Assembly: GCA_028285655.1 (NCBI GenBank)
Contig: JANQOT010000170.1
Coordinates: 1-39,027 of the forward strand
Direction of reading: 5' to 3'
From: Gammaproteobacteria bacterium
GTDB taxonomy: Bacteria > Pseudomonadota > Gammaproteobacteria > UBA4575
DNA length: 39,027 nucleotides
In this document: positions 18,690 to 30,071 of the stretch, piece after piece
Layout: each line of letters begins with the position of its first letter
How positions within the stretch are numbered: position 1 is the first letter of the stretch
Program-made: the position numbers and the translations under genes
Notes under the pieces: model-generated
Told to the model about the DNA's origin: nothing
What the model saw: the letters and a program-made list of their open reading frames with translations, nothing else
The model's database searches: none

Positions 18690-19859
18690 ATGCGCATTTT
18701 AATATTTATCGGGCTAATAGTATTACTGCAGGGTTGCAGTTATATCCCGTGGTTTGGCGACGAAGAAAAAGTCGAAATCGAACCGCGCGAACCGGCCGAA
18801 CTGACGGAACTTTCACCCGAACTGACCTTGCAGCAAAATTGGTCGGCGTCGGGCGGCGGCGATGCTGAAGAAAAATACATACGAATACAGCCGTATTTTT
18901 TTGCCGATAAAGTAGCGTTTGCGGATACCGGTGCCAATATCGCGGTATACGAAGTCGGCAGTGGTCAGCGGGTGTGGGCGCGCAAATTGTCGGGTGATTT
19001 GTCCGGCGGCGTGGGTGGCAACGCCGATGTGCTGGTCGTGGGTACTGTCGACGGCAGTGTGATTGCGGTAAACAGTGACGACGGAACCGATATTTGGACG
19101 GCCGATTTGACCAGCGAGGTGATGGCTATTTCGCCGGGGTTCGAAGGTACGGTCATAGTCAGAACCAACGACAGTCGCGTACATGGGCTGGCGGCGGAAA
19201 GTGGCGAGGAACTGTGGGTAGTCTCGCAAAGTTCTCCCGCTTTGACATTACGCGGTACCGGTGCGCCGTTAATCCGCGATGGTATCGCCTATTTGGGAAT
19301 GGATAACGGCAAAGTCATCGCTATTTCAATTGCCAGCGGAAATCTAATATGGGAATCGCGGGTGTCGGTTCCGTCCGGCAGATCCGAACTGGATCGTATT
19401 GTCGACATTGACGGGCAGCTGGCGGCGGATGCCCAGTATATTTATGCGGCCAGTTATCATGGTCGTGTTACTGCTATAGAGCGTACTAACGGCCGAATTG
19501 TGTGGGCGCGTGATATCGCGTCAATCGTCGGTGTCAGCATCGACGATAATCTTGTTTACGTCACGGATCGCGACGATAGCGTGTGGGCCTTGCAAAAAGC
19601 ATCCGGCGTGACCGAGTGGCGTCAGGATAAACTTTATTACCGCGAGCTTTCCACACCAGTAAGCTTGGAAAATACGGTTATCGTGGGTGATTATCGCGGT
19701 TACCTGCACGCTCTGGCGAAAGACGACGGACGCTTGGTAGGACGAACAAATCTGGGTAAGAAACCGATTCAAACCTCGATGTCGCCGTCCGCAGCGATTT
19801 CGTATGTGGTAGACACCAGTGGCCGGCTGGCGGCATATTCTATCTCTTCTTCTAAATAG
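18690..19859 (+). CDS. bamB: Outer-membrane beta-barrel assembly lipoprotein BamB
   Basis: BamB is a lipoprotein subunit of the BAM complex that inserts outer-membrane beta-barrel proteins. The signal peptide MRILIFIGLIVLLQGC carries a lipobox with C16. The residue after it is Ser rather than Asp, consistent with outer-membrane sorting. The remaining sequence is an eight-bladed propeller of PQQ-like repeats, for example VDGSVIAVNSDDGTDIWTADL, GKVIAISIASGNLIWESRV and GRVTAIERTNGRIVWARDI. The 389 residues match the family. It lies between yfgM and der, as in Escherichia coli. Confidence 0.97.
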   Translation: MRILIFIGLIVLLQGCSYIPWFGDEEKVEIEPREPAELTELSPELTLQQNWSASGGGDAEEKYIRIQPYFFADKVAFADTGANIAVYEVGSGQRVWARKLSGDLSGGVGGNADVLVVGTVDGSVIAVNSDDGTDIWTADLTSEVMAISPGFEGTVIVRTNDSRVHGLAAESGEELWVVSQSSPALTLRGTGAPLIRDGIAYLGMDNGKVIAISIASGNLIWESRVSVPSGRSELDRIVDIDGQLAADAQYIYAASYHGRVTAIERTNGRIVWARDIASIVGVSIDDNLVYVTDRDDSVWALQKASGVTEWRQDKLYYRELSTPVSLENTVIVGDYRGYLHALAKDDGRLVGRTNLGKKPIQTSMSPSAAISYVVDTSGRLAAYSISSSK

Positions 19860-19912
19860 CGCGGCGCCGAGTAGGCGTTGCGGAATCTAAAGTAAGAAAC
19901 AACGGCGGCCAT

Positions 19913-21307
19913 ATGCGTCCCATAATTGCTTTGATCGGTAGACCCAATGTCGGCAAGTCTACCTTGTTTAATTTTCTCACCAATTCGCGTGACGCTCTGG
20001 TTGCGGATTTTCCGGGGTTAACCCGTGATCGAAAGTATGGTTTGTGTACGCGTTACGATCGCAGCTGCGTAGTGATTGATACCGGCGGGATTACGCACGC
20101 AAGTAATGAACTAGATCTGGGTATGCAGCAGCAAACCGACCGCGCAGTCGAGGAAGCCCACATTGTGTTACTGCTGGTGGATGCGCAGCAGGGGCTGGTG
20201 CCTGAAGACCAGGTTATTGTAGACGAACTGCGACGTCGGGGAATTGAGTTTTCATTAGCCGTAAACAAAATCGATGGCGCCGATGCCAATCTGGCGGCGG
20301 CAGAATTCTACCAACTGGGCGCAAAAAATTTATTCACCATCGCATCCAAGCAGGGCCGGGGCATAGAGGCGATGATGACCGAGCTATTACAGGAATTTCC
20401 GCAACCGGAAGAAGAAATTGTTCTCGATACGCCGCAAGATCGGTCTACCCGCATCGCAATCATCGGGCGTCCTAATGCCGGCAAATCGACTTTAGTAAAC
20501 GCCCTGATCAAACAAGATCGTCTGGTTACCTCAGCGATTCCCGGCACTACACGAGACAGTGTTGAGCTGCCGTTCGAGTACAACGGCCATCAGTTTACCC
20601 TGATCGATACTGCCGGTGTTCGACGCAAAAGCCGCGTTCAGGAAAAGATAGAGAAATTCAGTATTGTGCAGACACTGGAGGCGGTTGCCTCCGCGCATGT
20701 GGTGATCTGTTTAGTCGATTTAACAGAAGGTCTTACCGACCAGGACAGCACGCTGTTGGAAATCGTACTGCGCGAAGGCCGCGCGCTGGTATTGGCAATC
20801 AACAAAACCGACTGCGGTGACAGTGATCTATACCATCAACTGGAATATACACTTGATACCCGTTACCGCTATCTTGCATATGTTGAAAAAATCCGTATTT
20901 CCGCAGAAAAGCAAATCGGCCTGAAAAAACTAATGCGGGCCGTAATTGCGGCCAATCGCAGTGCGGCAATCGATGTGCCGACTTCGGAGTTGAATCAGAT
21001 TCTGGAAAAAGCATTGGCAGCATCTGCGCCGCCGCTGGTAAAAGGCCGGCGCATTAAACTCAGGTACATTCATCAGGGAGGATCGCATCCGCCGACATTC
21101 GTATTATATGGAACGCAGGCAAATAAACTGCCCGACCCGTACATTCGTTATCTGGAAAATTTCTTTCGGTCGTCACTAAAACTGGTCGGAACTCCCATTC
21201 GATTCCTGCTGCGCTCGCCGGACAATCCGTACGCCGGTAAACGCAATGAACAGAGCTCCAGACAAAAACGCAAGCGCGAACGATTAATGCGGCACAATAA
21301 AAGTTAA
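19913..21307 (+). CDS. der: Ribosome biogenesis GTPase Der (EngA)
   Basis: Der is an essential tandem-GTPase that acts in 50S subunit maturation. The 464 residues contain two complete G domains. The first has GRPNVGKSTLFN (about residue 8) and NKID. The second has GRPNAGKSTLVNAL, DTAGVRRKSRV and NKTD. The C-terminal KH-like domain includes PPLVKGRRIKLRYIHQGGSHPPTF, and the tail is strongly basic (RQKRKRERLMRHNKS). The second G4 motif is NKTD where many family members have NKWD. A 53-base gap separates it from bamB. Confidence 0.98.
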   Translation: MRPIIALIGRPNVGKSTLFNFLTNSRDALVADFPGLTRDRKYGLCTRYDRSCVVIDTGGITHASNELDLGMQQQTDRAVEEAHIVLLLVDAQQGLVPEDQVIVDELRRRGIEFSLAVNKIDGADANLAAAEFYQLGAKNLFTIASKQGRGIEAMMTELLQEFPQPEEEIVLDTPQDRSTRIAIIGRPNAGKSTLVNALIKQDRLVTSAIPGTTRDSVELPFEYNGHQFTLIDTAGVRRKSRVQEKIEKFSIVQTLEAVASAHVVICLVDLTEGLTDQDSTLLEIVLREGRALVLAINKTDCGDSDLYHQLEYTLDTRYRYLAYVEKIRISAEKQIGLKKLMRAVIAANRSAAIDVPTSELNQILEKALAASAPPLVKGRRIKLRYIHQGGSHPPTFVLYGTQANKLPDPYIRYLENFFRSSLKLVGTPIRFLLRSPDNPYAGKRNEQSSRQKRKRERLMRHNKS

Positions 21308-21338
21308 CGGGCTGATACAAAAGTAGAAATGGCAGCTA

Positions 21339-22490
21339 ATGAGTAAACGTGCAGCAATCAAACCATTCCATGTGATGGATATTCTGGAACGCTGCAAGCA
21401 AATGGAAGCGCATGGCCGGGATGTGGTGCATATGGAAATCGGAGAGCCTGATTTTCCCAGTCCCGAACCGATAGTGCGTGCCGGCATAAGCGCATTGCAA
21501 AAAAACCAGACGCACTATACCGGCGCGTTGGGCTTGCGGGAATTACGCCAGCGTATTAGTGAATTCTACCGTCGACGCCTGCGGGTCGATGTCGAACCGG
21601 AACAAATCGTGGTGACCCCTGGAGCTTCGGGTGCGCTGCAACTTATATACGCACATATGTTGCAGCAAAAAAATACCATTATGGTGTCCGACCCCGGTTA
21701 TCCCTGTAATCGAAATTTGGCGGCTGTTTTCGGCGGTGATGTGCTGGCCGTTCCGGTGAATGCGGATACGCAATACCAGTTAACCGCAGAATCAGTTGAA
21801 AAACACTGGCGCAAGAATATTGCGGCGGTACTGATTGCCAGTCCGTCCAATCCAACCGGGACCTTATGCAGTTGTAATCAGTTATTGCAGATTGCCGATT
21901 ATCTGGCTGAAAAAAACAGCGTGCTAATCGTGGATGAAATCTACCAGGGTTTGAACTATGCGGGCTCCAGTTCCACAGTTGCAGGGTTGCGCGACAATAT
22001 TTACGTATTAAATAGTTTCTCCAAATACTTCGGTATGACTGGATGGAGAGTCGGCTGGCTGGTGGCGCCACTGGAGCAAATTCCCCGGCTGGACGCGATT
22101 GCACAGAATACGTATCTGGCGACTTCCACGATCGCTCAGCACGCGGCCATTGCCGCATTTAGCGCCGAAACCCATGCCATTCTTGAACAGCGCCGCGATA
22201 TCTTCAGACAACGGCGCGATCTGGTGCTGGCGGCATTGCAAAATATAGGGGTGGATGTGCCCGTCGTGCCGCAGGGTGCTTTTTATATCTATGCCAACGT
22301 CTCAAAATTTACTCACGACAGCTTTGAATTTTGCCGTTCCCTGCTGGAACAAACGGCAGTGGCGGTGACGCCCGGGTGCGATTTCGGCGAACACTCGGCG
22401 CAGCAACATATTCGGTTTGCCTATACTACAAGTGAAAAAAGGTTACGTGCGGGCATGCAGCGTTTGCAGGAATTTATTGCGACGCTTTAA
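21339..22490 (+). CDS. PLP-dependent class I/II aminotransferase
   Basis: A fold-type I PLP enzyme of 383 residues. The PLP lysine is K229 in LNSFSKYFGMTGWRVGW. Other cofactor-contact segments are TPGASGALQLIY, the N-P-T-G of SPSNPTGTL, and the D-E-I-Y of LIVDEIYQGLNYAG. The conserved C-terminal substrate arginine is in QHIRFAYTTS. It resembles aspartate/aromatic-type aminotransferases, but the substrate cannot be read from sequence. It is 31 bases after der and probably co-transcribed. Its last 17 coding bases overlap the convergent end of cysZ. Confidence 0.9.
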   Translation: MSKRAAIKPFHVMDILERCKQMEAHGRDVVHMEIGEPDFPSPEPIVRAGISALQKNQTHYTGALGLRELRQRISEFYRRRLRVDVEPEQIVVTPGASGALQLIYAHMLQQKNTIMVSDPGYPCNRNLAAVFGGDVLAVPVNADTQYQLTAESVEKHWRKNIAAVLIASPSNPTGTLCSCNQLLQIADYLAEKNSVLIVDEIYQGLNYAGSSSTVAGLRDNIYVLNSFSKYFGMTGWRVGWLVAPLEQIPRLDAIAQNTYLATSTIAQHAAIAAFSAETHAILEQRRDIFRQRRDLVLAALQNIGVDVPVVPQGAFYIYANVSKFTHDSFEFCRSLLEQTAVAVTPGCDFGEHSAQQHIRFAYTTSEKRLRAGMQRLQEFIATL

Positions 22491-23214
22491 ATGCTTCGGC
22501 ATCTGTTGCCAGAGTCTCAAGGTACAAGACAGTAGCGCCGGCCACGGCAGCCGGCATGGCGATGAAATTAATCAACGGTATCATGGTCAGCCCCGCGACC
22601 ATCGCACCGAAACTCAGGCATTTTAATCGTTGCCTGCGAACCAGTGCCCGCGTGGTTTTAAACCGGATGTTGTGGTTGCCTAAAGGGTAATCGAGATATT
22701 CCAGACTTAACATCCAGGCGGAAAATAACAGCCACAAAAACGGCGCGATTACATTGACTCCCGGAATGACAAATAACAGCAATAAAGGCAGCGACCGAAG
22801 TAAAAAATAGACCAATTTGCCTATTTCGTTGCCGATACTGCGCGGGATTTCTTTTACTAACTGCATATTCGTCGAGCCGCTGTCTTTAATTTGTTCACCG
22901 CGCAAATGCTGCTCGACTTTTTCCGCCAGTAAACCATTAAAAGGCGCAGCAATGACATTCATCAGTAAAGCAAACAAATAAAAAACCACCAGAAAGTAAG
23001 TAATCGCGAATAGTGGCCACAGAATAAATTCGGCCCATTCCAGCCAGCCGGGCAACATTTTGAGTAAAAATTGATCGAACCACTGTATTCCGAACCAGAG
23101 AACCGCGGCAAAAATAGCGATGTTGATCAGGAGCGGAATTGCTACGAAACGTCTGATTCCGGATTCACCCAACAGCTTAACGCCGGTCAATAAACAGCGT
23201 ATTCCATGGAACAT
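22474..23214 (-). CDS. cysZ: Sulfate transporter CysZ
   Basis: CysZ (EI24/DUF540 family) is an inner-membrane sulfate permease that feeds cysteine synthesis. The 246 residues begin MFHGIRCLLTGVKLLGESGIRRFVAIPLLINI. They include several hydrophobic segments (IFAAVLWFGIQWF, LWPLFAITYFLVVFYLFALLMNVIAAPFNGLLAEKVE, LLLLFVIPGVNVIAPFLWLLFSAWML). The motif ISAPFNGLLAEKVE-like segment and LEYLDYPLGNHNIRF are typical. It ends inside the aminotransferase gene on the opposite strand. No other sulfate-assimilation gene is near, though sulfur demand of the isc genes in the same window is notable. Confidence 0.92.
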   Translation of the reverse strand: MFHGIRCLLTGVKLLGESGIRRFVAIPLLINIAIFAAVLWFGIQWFDQFLLKMLPGWLEWAEFILWPLFAITYFLVVFYLFALLMNVIAAPFNGLLAEKVEQHLRGEQIKDSGSTNMQLVKEIPRSIGNEIGKLVYFLLRSLPLLLLFVIPGVNVIAPFLWLLFSAWMLSLEYLDYPLGNHNIRFKTTRALVRRQRLKCLSFGAMVAGLTMIPLINFIAMPAAVAGATVLYLETLATDAEAFKASQ

Positions 23215-23240
23215 TGTCGTGGTTTCAGGGCTCTAAATGA

Positions 23241-23639
23241 TTATTCGCCTGGTGGCAATTGTACCGGAGTAGCGTTAGTCCAGCCGGACATGCGATGTTC
23301 GACCGTGACTGCCGTGTAAATTCCGCCGCGAACATTAAAGTTTGCACTAAGGCGCATAAAACGAGGCTCTGTTAAACTTGCGAGCGTGTTTAAAATTTCA
23401 TTAGTAACGGCTTCGTGAAAAGCACCTTTATCCCTGAACGACACCATGTATAATTTAAGCGACTTTAATTCCACGCATAATTTATCTGGCACGTATTCGA
23501 GCAGAAATTCTGCAAAGTCCGGTTGGCCGGTAAGCGGACATAAACAGGTAAATTCTGGAATTGAAATTCGGATGGTATAATCGCGACCGGGCTCGGGATT
23601 ATCGAACGTCTCTAAGACACTTACGGACTTTTTTGACAT
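23241..23639 (-). CDS. queF: NADPH-dependent 7-cyano-7-deazaguanine reductase QueF (short form)
   Basis: QueF reduces preQ0 to preQ1 with NADPH, the last step before Tgt in queuosine synthesis. The 132 residues are the single-domain (Bacillus-type) form rather than the roughly 280-residue tandem form of Escherichia coli. The catalytic C34 and D41 are in [13 protein letters not shown]. The substrate/NADPH motif is [20 protein letters not shown], with E76. The gene is divergent from smc, 53 bases between starts. Folate-pathway GTP cyclohydrolase I shares the fold but lacks this ExKSxKLY motif and zinc ligands are absent here. Confidence 0.94.
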   Translation of the reverse strand: MSKKSVSVLETFDNPEPGRDYTIRISIPEFTCLCPLTGQPDFAEFLLEYVPDKLCVELKSLKLYMVSFRDKGAFHEAVTNEILNTLASLTEPRFMRLSANFNVRGGIYTAVTVEHRMSGWTNATPVQLPPGE

Positions 23640-23655
23640 TGAATTCTCAACAACT

Positions 23656-23664
23656 TGTTATAAC
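23656..23664 (+). promoter_or_regulatory. Extended -10 promoter for smc
   Basis: TGTTATAAC is TGn followed by TATAAC (five of six to consensus), 29 bases before the smc ATG. A perfect TTGACA (23633-23638) lies inside the queF start codon region, but at 20 bases it is farther from the -10 than optimal. The -10 core GTTATAAC is its own reverse complement, so the same bases could also serve divergent queF. All inferred from sequence. Confidence 0.5.
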
Positions 23665-23692
23665 CTGCGCTAATTTTACTGGATATTAACGG

Positions 23693-26600
23693 ATGCGTCT
23701 TCGTAAAGTAAAAATGGCGGGGTTTAAATCATTTGTTGACCCCACCACGCTCATATTTCCGAGCGACATGGTAGGCATCGTTGGCCCCAACGGTTGCGGA
23801 AAGTCCAATATCGTCGATGCGATTCGCTGGGTGATGGGGGCCAGTACAAAAAATATTCGTGGTGACACGCTTGAAGACGTAATTTTTAAAGGTTCCAGTG
23901 GCCGCCAGCCGGTCGGACAGGCCAGTATCGAACTGGTGTTCGATAACTCCATGGGCAAAGTCGGCGGCAAATATGCCTCGTACAATGAAATTTCAATTCG
24001 CCGCCAGGTCACGCGTGACGGGCAATCAAAATATTATTTAAACGGTACGCATTGTCGCCGTCGCGATATCGTCGATATCTTTTTGGGTACCGGACTGGGG
24101 CCGCGCAGCTATGCGATTATCGAACAGGGCATGATTTCCCGGCTGATCGACGCCAAACCGGAAGAAATGCGTGTCTATCTGGAAGAGGCTGCGGGAATAT
24201 CCAAGTACAAAGAGCGTCGTCGGGAAACCGAGAATCGAATTCGTCATACGCGCGAAAATCTGGATCGATTAAACGATTTGATTGACGAGGTCGCCAAGCA
24301 AATCGCGAAACTGAAGCGGCAGGCGACGATCGCGGAAAAGTACAAAACACTTAAATCGGAAGAACGGCGGTCAAAAGCCGAATTATTGCTGTTGCGCTGG
24401 CAAGCCATGCAAACCGAACTGGTCGATGAACAGAAGCGGGTAGAAAGCAAAGAAACGCAATTAGAGCAAACCATCGCAACACTGCGTTCCCTGGAAGCCG
24501 AGCTGGAACAACTGCGCGTGGAGCATGGAAGTGCAACCGAGGCGATGAACACGGTTCAGGGGGAGTACTACCAGGTGGGTGCGGATATTTCCCGTCTGGA
24601 ACAGTCGATTCAACATGCTTCTGAAACCAAGGAACGCCAGCAGGCGGAATTAACCGAAATCGACAGTAACCTGCAAAACATCGCGCAGGAAATCGAGAAA
24701 CAAAAAGCGGCGCAGCAGGAATTTGAAGATCAGATGCAGACCATGCAGGACGAATTGAATTCTCTGAGTGAAGAATTCAGTCGTGTCGGCCAGGCCGTAT
24801 CCAGTGCCGAGCGAGCTGAATTGTCATGGCGCGAAGCCTGGGACGACCTGGTGGTGGAAATGAGCGAACCCAGCCATCAGGTGGAAGCACTATCGCAGCG
24901 TATCGGTTTGCTGGAGCAGGAAATCGAACGGCTGGAGCAGCGACGACAAAAATTTACTGCCGAACATGCTCAACATATTCAGCAAGAAGGCGAGTCCGAT
25001 CTGGCTCCCGTACAACGACGTTTGGATACCCGCGCCGAAGCCGTTAATGACTGTAAACGGTTGCTCGATCAAACCGTAGCTGAAATTGCGCAATGCCGCG
25101 AACAAATTGAAGAATTGCTGGAGCAGCTGGATGAAAGCAAGTCCGAACGTCAGCGTATTCGAGGCGAGCTGGCCACATTGCAGGCGTTGCAGGATGCTGC
25201 ATTGCATGGTGAGCAGCAAGAAGTACAACAGTGGGTAAAGAAAAACAATTTACACAAAGCATCCCGCCTTGCCGATCAAATCGAAGTGGAGGCCGGTTGG
25301 GAGCGTGCGGTAGAAACCGTACTTGGCGATTACCTGGAAGCCATTTGCGCCGACAATTTAAATAAGGCCGCGTCCAGGCTGCAGGATTTGCAGCAAGGGA
25401 AAATCGTTCTGTTTGATGCAAGCAGTTCAGCCAAACAAGGCTCGTCTGCCCAAACACTGGCCAGCAAAGTGAAAACCAAACTGTCAGTGGTGAATGAGCT
25501 GCGAAGCGTATTGGTTGCCGATAATTTGCAGCAGGCGATCAAGATTCGTAGTCAATTACAGCCACACGAATCCGTTATAACCCCCGATGGAATTTGGTTC
25601 GGAGCTTCCTGGCTGCGTTTTTCCAATGCAGTCGATACCCAGGCAGGCGTGTTAAGCCGTAAAGCGGCGATAAGCGACCTGGAAGATCAGTTGGGTGAAA
25701 TTGAAATCACCATTACCGAACTAAGCGATCAGTACCAGGCGGAAACAGATAGGCTGGCAGAGCAGGAACGCCAGCGGGACGATGCGCAACAGGCGCATAA
25801 TCTTGCATTTCAGCAACAGGCGGAAATTAACGCGGAACTTGATCGGCGTCGTACCTCGATTGAACACTGGCAAGAGCGCGAGTCACAGTTGCGAACCTAT
25901 ATAGATGAAGCCGCTACGCAACTGGAAGAATATCAAAAGCAAAAAGATACCGCGATCGAACAACACGATGCGGCGCAAAGCAGGCTGGATAATCTGCAGG
26001 AACGTAAAGACGAACTGCTGAATCGCAAAGAAGAAGTGGTGTTTGAATTTACCGAGCGTAAAGAGCAGGCCGGCGAGCTACAGGAGCGACGGCACGCATT
26101 GCAGCTGGAGATCGAAGCATCGCGTACCCGTACTGCGACTGCGCAGTCGATTATCGAACGCCTGCACGCGCAGGAAGAAGAATTAAATAAACGTAGCGGA
26201 CAACTAAACGAGGCAATCGCGGAAAGCGATGCGCCGATAAAAGAAATGACGACGACATTGCAGGCTTCGCTGGATAAGCGATTACAAGTGGAGCAAAACC
26301 TGCAGCAATCGAGAAAAAATCTCGAACAGGTGGAAGAAGTCATTCGCGACAAGGACGAACAAAGAGTGTCTGTGGACCAGCAGATCGGGGAACAGCGGGA
26401 AACATTAAACACTCAGCGAATGCACTGGCAGGAACTCAACGTACGTGCGCAGACTATCAAAGAACAACTCGATCAGTTTGACTGGAATGCGGAGGAATTG
26501 GCGAAAGGCTTGCCTGAAGATGCCTCGTTGCAGCGATGGGAAGAAATCGTTAAAGAGCTGGAGCAAAAAATCAGTCGACTGGGGGCTATTAACCTGGCGG

Positions 26601-27196
26601 CAATCGATGAATACAAAGAGCAGAGCGAGCGTAAGGAATATCTCGATTCCCAAAATAATGATTTAACCAAGGCACTTAATACTCTTGAGTCTGCGATTCG
26701 TAAGATTGATAAAGAAACCAAGGAACGTTTTAAAGATACCTTTGACCGCGTGAACAGCCATATACAGCGCATGTATCCGCGATTGTTTCCCGGAGGCAAG
26801 GCATATCTGGAAATGTCCGGAGATGATTTGTTGACCACTGGTGTAACCATTATGGCGCGACCGCCCGGCAAGCGGGTTTCTTCCATTCAACTATTATCCG
26901 GCGGAGAAAAAGCGTTAACCGCAGCCGCACTGGTACTGGCGATATTCGAACTGAATCCGGCGCCATTCTGTTTGCTCGATGAGGTCGATGCGCCGTTGGA
27001 CGATGCAAATGTCGGTCGTTTTTGCGAATTGATTAAAGATATGAGCGAACGCGTACAGTTTGTATTTATTACCCACAACAAGACTACCATGGAATACGCT
27101 GAGCACCTGTTGGGCGTTACCATGAACGAACCCGGCGTGTCGCGTCTGGTTTCCGTAGATATCGAGGAAGCTGCCGAGTTGGCGACTGCCAGCTAG
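23693..27196 (+). CDS. smc: Chromosome partition protein SMC
   Basis: SMC is the ATPase core of the bacterial condensin, partnered by ScpA and ScpB (not in this window). The 1167 residues start MRLRKVKMAGFKSFVDPTTL. Walker A is GPNGCGKSNIVDAIRWVMG (31-38 for the P-loop). Two long coiled-coil stretches rich in E, Q, K and R run from about residue 165 to 500 and from about 665 to 990. They flank a hinge domain at about 510-650 (EVEAGWERAVETVLGDYLEAI, SRKAAI). The C-terminal head has signature LLSGGEKALTAAALVLAIF and Walker B FCLLDEVDAPLDDANVGRF. Presence of smc rather than mukB argues against Enterobacterales. It is 22 bases upstream of zipA. Confidence 0.97.
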   Translation: MRLRKVKMAGFKSFVDPTTLIFPSDMVGIVGPNGCGKSNIVDAIRWVMGASTKNIRGDTLEDVIFKGSSGRQPVGQASIELVFDNSMGKVGGKYASYNEISIRRQVTRDGQSKYYLNGTHCRRRDIVDIFLGTGLGPRSYAIIEQGMISRLIDAKPEEMRVYLEEAAGISKYKERRRETENRIRHTRENLDRLNDLIDEVAKQIAKLKRQATIAEKYKTLKSEERRSKAELLLLRWQAMQTELVDEQKRVESKETQLEQTIATLRSLEAELEQLRVEHGSATEAMNTVQGEYYQVGADISRLEQSIQHASETKERQQAELTEIDSNLQNIAQEIEKQKAAQQEFEDQMQTMQDELNSLSEEFSRVGQAVSSAERAELSWREAWDDLVVEMSEPSHQVEALSQRIGLLEQEIERLEQRRQKFTAEHAQHIQQEGESDLAPVQRRLDTRAEAVNDCKRLLDQTVAEIAQCREQIEELLEQLDESKSERQRIRGELATLQALQDAALHGEQQEVQQWVKKNNLHKASRLADQIEVEAGWERAVETVLGDYLEAICADNLNKAASRLQDLQQGKIVLFDASSSAKQGSSAQTLASKVKTKLSVVNELRSVLVADNLQQAIKIRSQLQPHESVITPDGIWFGASWLRFSNAVDTQAGVLSRKAAISDLEDQLGEIEITITELSDQYQAETDRLAEQERQRDDAQQAHNLAFQQQAEINAELDRRRTSIEHWQERESQLRTYIDEAATQLEEYQKQKDTAIEQHDAAQSRLDNLQERKDELLNRKEEVVFEFTERKEQAGELQERRHALQLEIEASRTRTATAQSIIERLHAQEEELNKRSGQLNEAIAESDAPIKEMTTTLQASLDKRLQVEQNLQQSRKNLEQVEEVIRDKDEQRVSVDQQIGEQRETLNTQRMHWQELNVRAQTIKEQLDQFDWNAEELAKGLPEDASLQRWEEIVKELEQKISRLGAINLAAIDEYKEQSERKEYLDSQNNDLTKALNTLESAIRKIDKETKERFKDTFDRVNSHIQRMYPRLFPGGKAYLEMSGDDLLTTGVTIMARPPGKRVSSIQLLSGGEKALTAAALVLAIFELNPAPFCLLDEVDAPLDDANVGRFCELIKDMSERVQFVFITHNKTTMEYAEHLLGVTMNEPGVSRLVSVDIEEAAELATAS

Positions 27197-27218
27197 CGCA
27201 GTTGCAGTAGCTACCGCC

Positions 27219-27977
27219 GTGTCAGCAACCGAACTACGTATCACCTTATTAATCGCAGCTATCATCATCGTTGCCGTGATGTATGTGTGGTATCGCGCAA
27301 ATTCTAAAGACGGATTTAATAGTGGAATTTCCAACCACGACGATCATTTCGAAAACGATCTGAAAAATATTCCACAATTCGATCAGCGAGACGACGGTGA
27401 ATTATTGCCGGACGATCTGCGTTCCGAGTTTCAGAACGTCAGTCAGGAATTACGCCAGGAGACGATAGCCAAGCGAATCCAGAAAAGCAAATCCGAACGT
27501 CGTGAAACGGTTGCGTCGAATGTGGCCGCTGCAACTTCCAGTGAATTACTGGTAATTTTCCATGTTGTGGCGCATTCAGGAGAAGCGTTTACCGGTCCAA
27601 TGATCATGCAAATGATGGCCGAGCTGGAACTCGAGTACGGCGATCTCGGCATCTATCATTACAATATCGAACGATTAAATAAAAAACAAAGTGTATATTG
27701 CGTGGCAAACATGCTTAAGCCCGGTAATTTCGATTTAACTGCGATGGAAGAATTTTCTACACGCGGACTAACCATGATTATGCAGTTACCCGGTCCCGAA
27801 GATGGCTTAAAGGCGTTTAACATCATGGTCGAACATGCGCAGCGCCTGACGGCTTTTCTAAATGGCGAGTTGCTGGATGAAGACCGCAATCCGCTAACCA
27901 AACAAACGATTTCTCTGTATAAGGAAAGAGTGCAGTTATTTAGTTTGCGAACGGGTAATAAAGTAGCGACTGCCTAG
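27219..27977 (+). CDS. zipA: Cell division protein ZipA
   Basis: ZipA anchors FtsZ to the inner membrane during division. Translation starts at a GTG. The 252 residues have an N-terminal transmembrane helix at about 5-25 (RITLLIAAIIIVAVMYVWY), an acidic/charged linker, and a C-terminal FtsZ-binding domain of about 140 residues from LLVIFHVVAHSGEAFTGPMIMQMM to the end. That domain includes ELEYGDLGIYHYN and FSTRGLTMIMQLPGPEDGLKAFNIMVEHAQRLT. The linker is shorter and less Pro/Gln-rich than in Escherichia coli. The smc-zipA-ligA order is the one known from pseudomonads. Confidence 0.94.
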   Translation: MSATELRITLLIAAIIIVAVMYVWYRANSKDGFNSGISNHDDHFENDLKNIPQFDQRDDGELLPDDLRSEFQNVSQELRQETIAKRIQKSKSERRETVASNVAAATSSELLVIFHVVAHSGEAFTGPMIMQMMAELELEYGDLGIYHYNIERLNKKQSVYCVANMLKPGNFDLTAMEEFSTRGLTMIMQLPGPEDGLKAFNIMVEHAQRLTAFLNGELLDEDRNPLTKQTISLYKERVQLFSLRTGNKVATA

Positions 27978-28021
27978 TTGTCCCAGGTTCGGAATTTTCA
28001 AGCAGTTCCAAGTACAATACT

Positions 28022-28027
28022 TATAAT
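28022..28027 (+). promoter_or_regulatory. Possible -10 element for ligA
   Basis: A perfect TATAAT lies 20 bases before the ligA GTG, in the 70-base zipA-ligA gap. No strong -35 is present at 16 to 18 bases. The distance to the start is short, so a transcript from here would have a very short leader. Weakly supported. Confidence 0.35.
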
Positions 28028-28038
28028 TACATTTGTAA

Positions 28039-30069
<2,031 letters not shown>

Positions 30070-30071
30070 TT

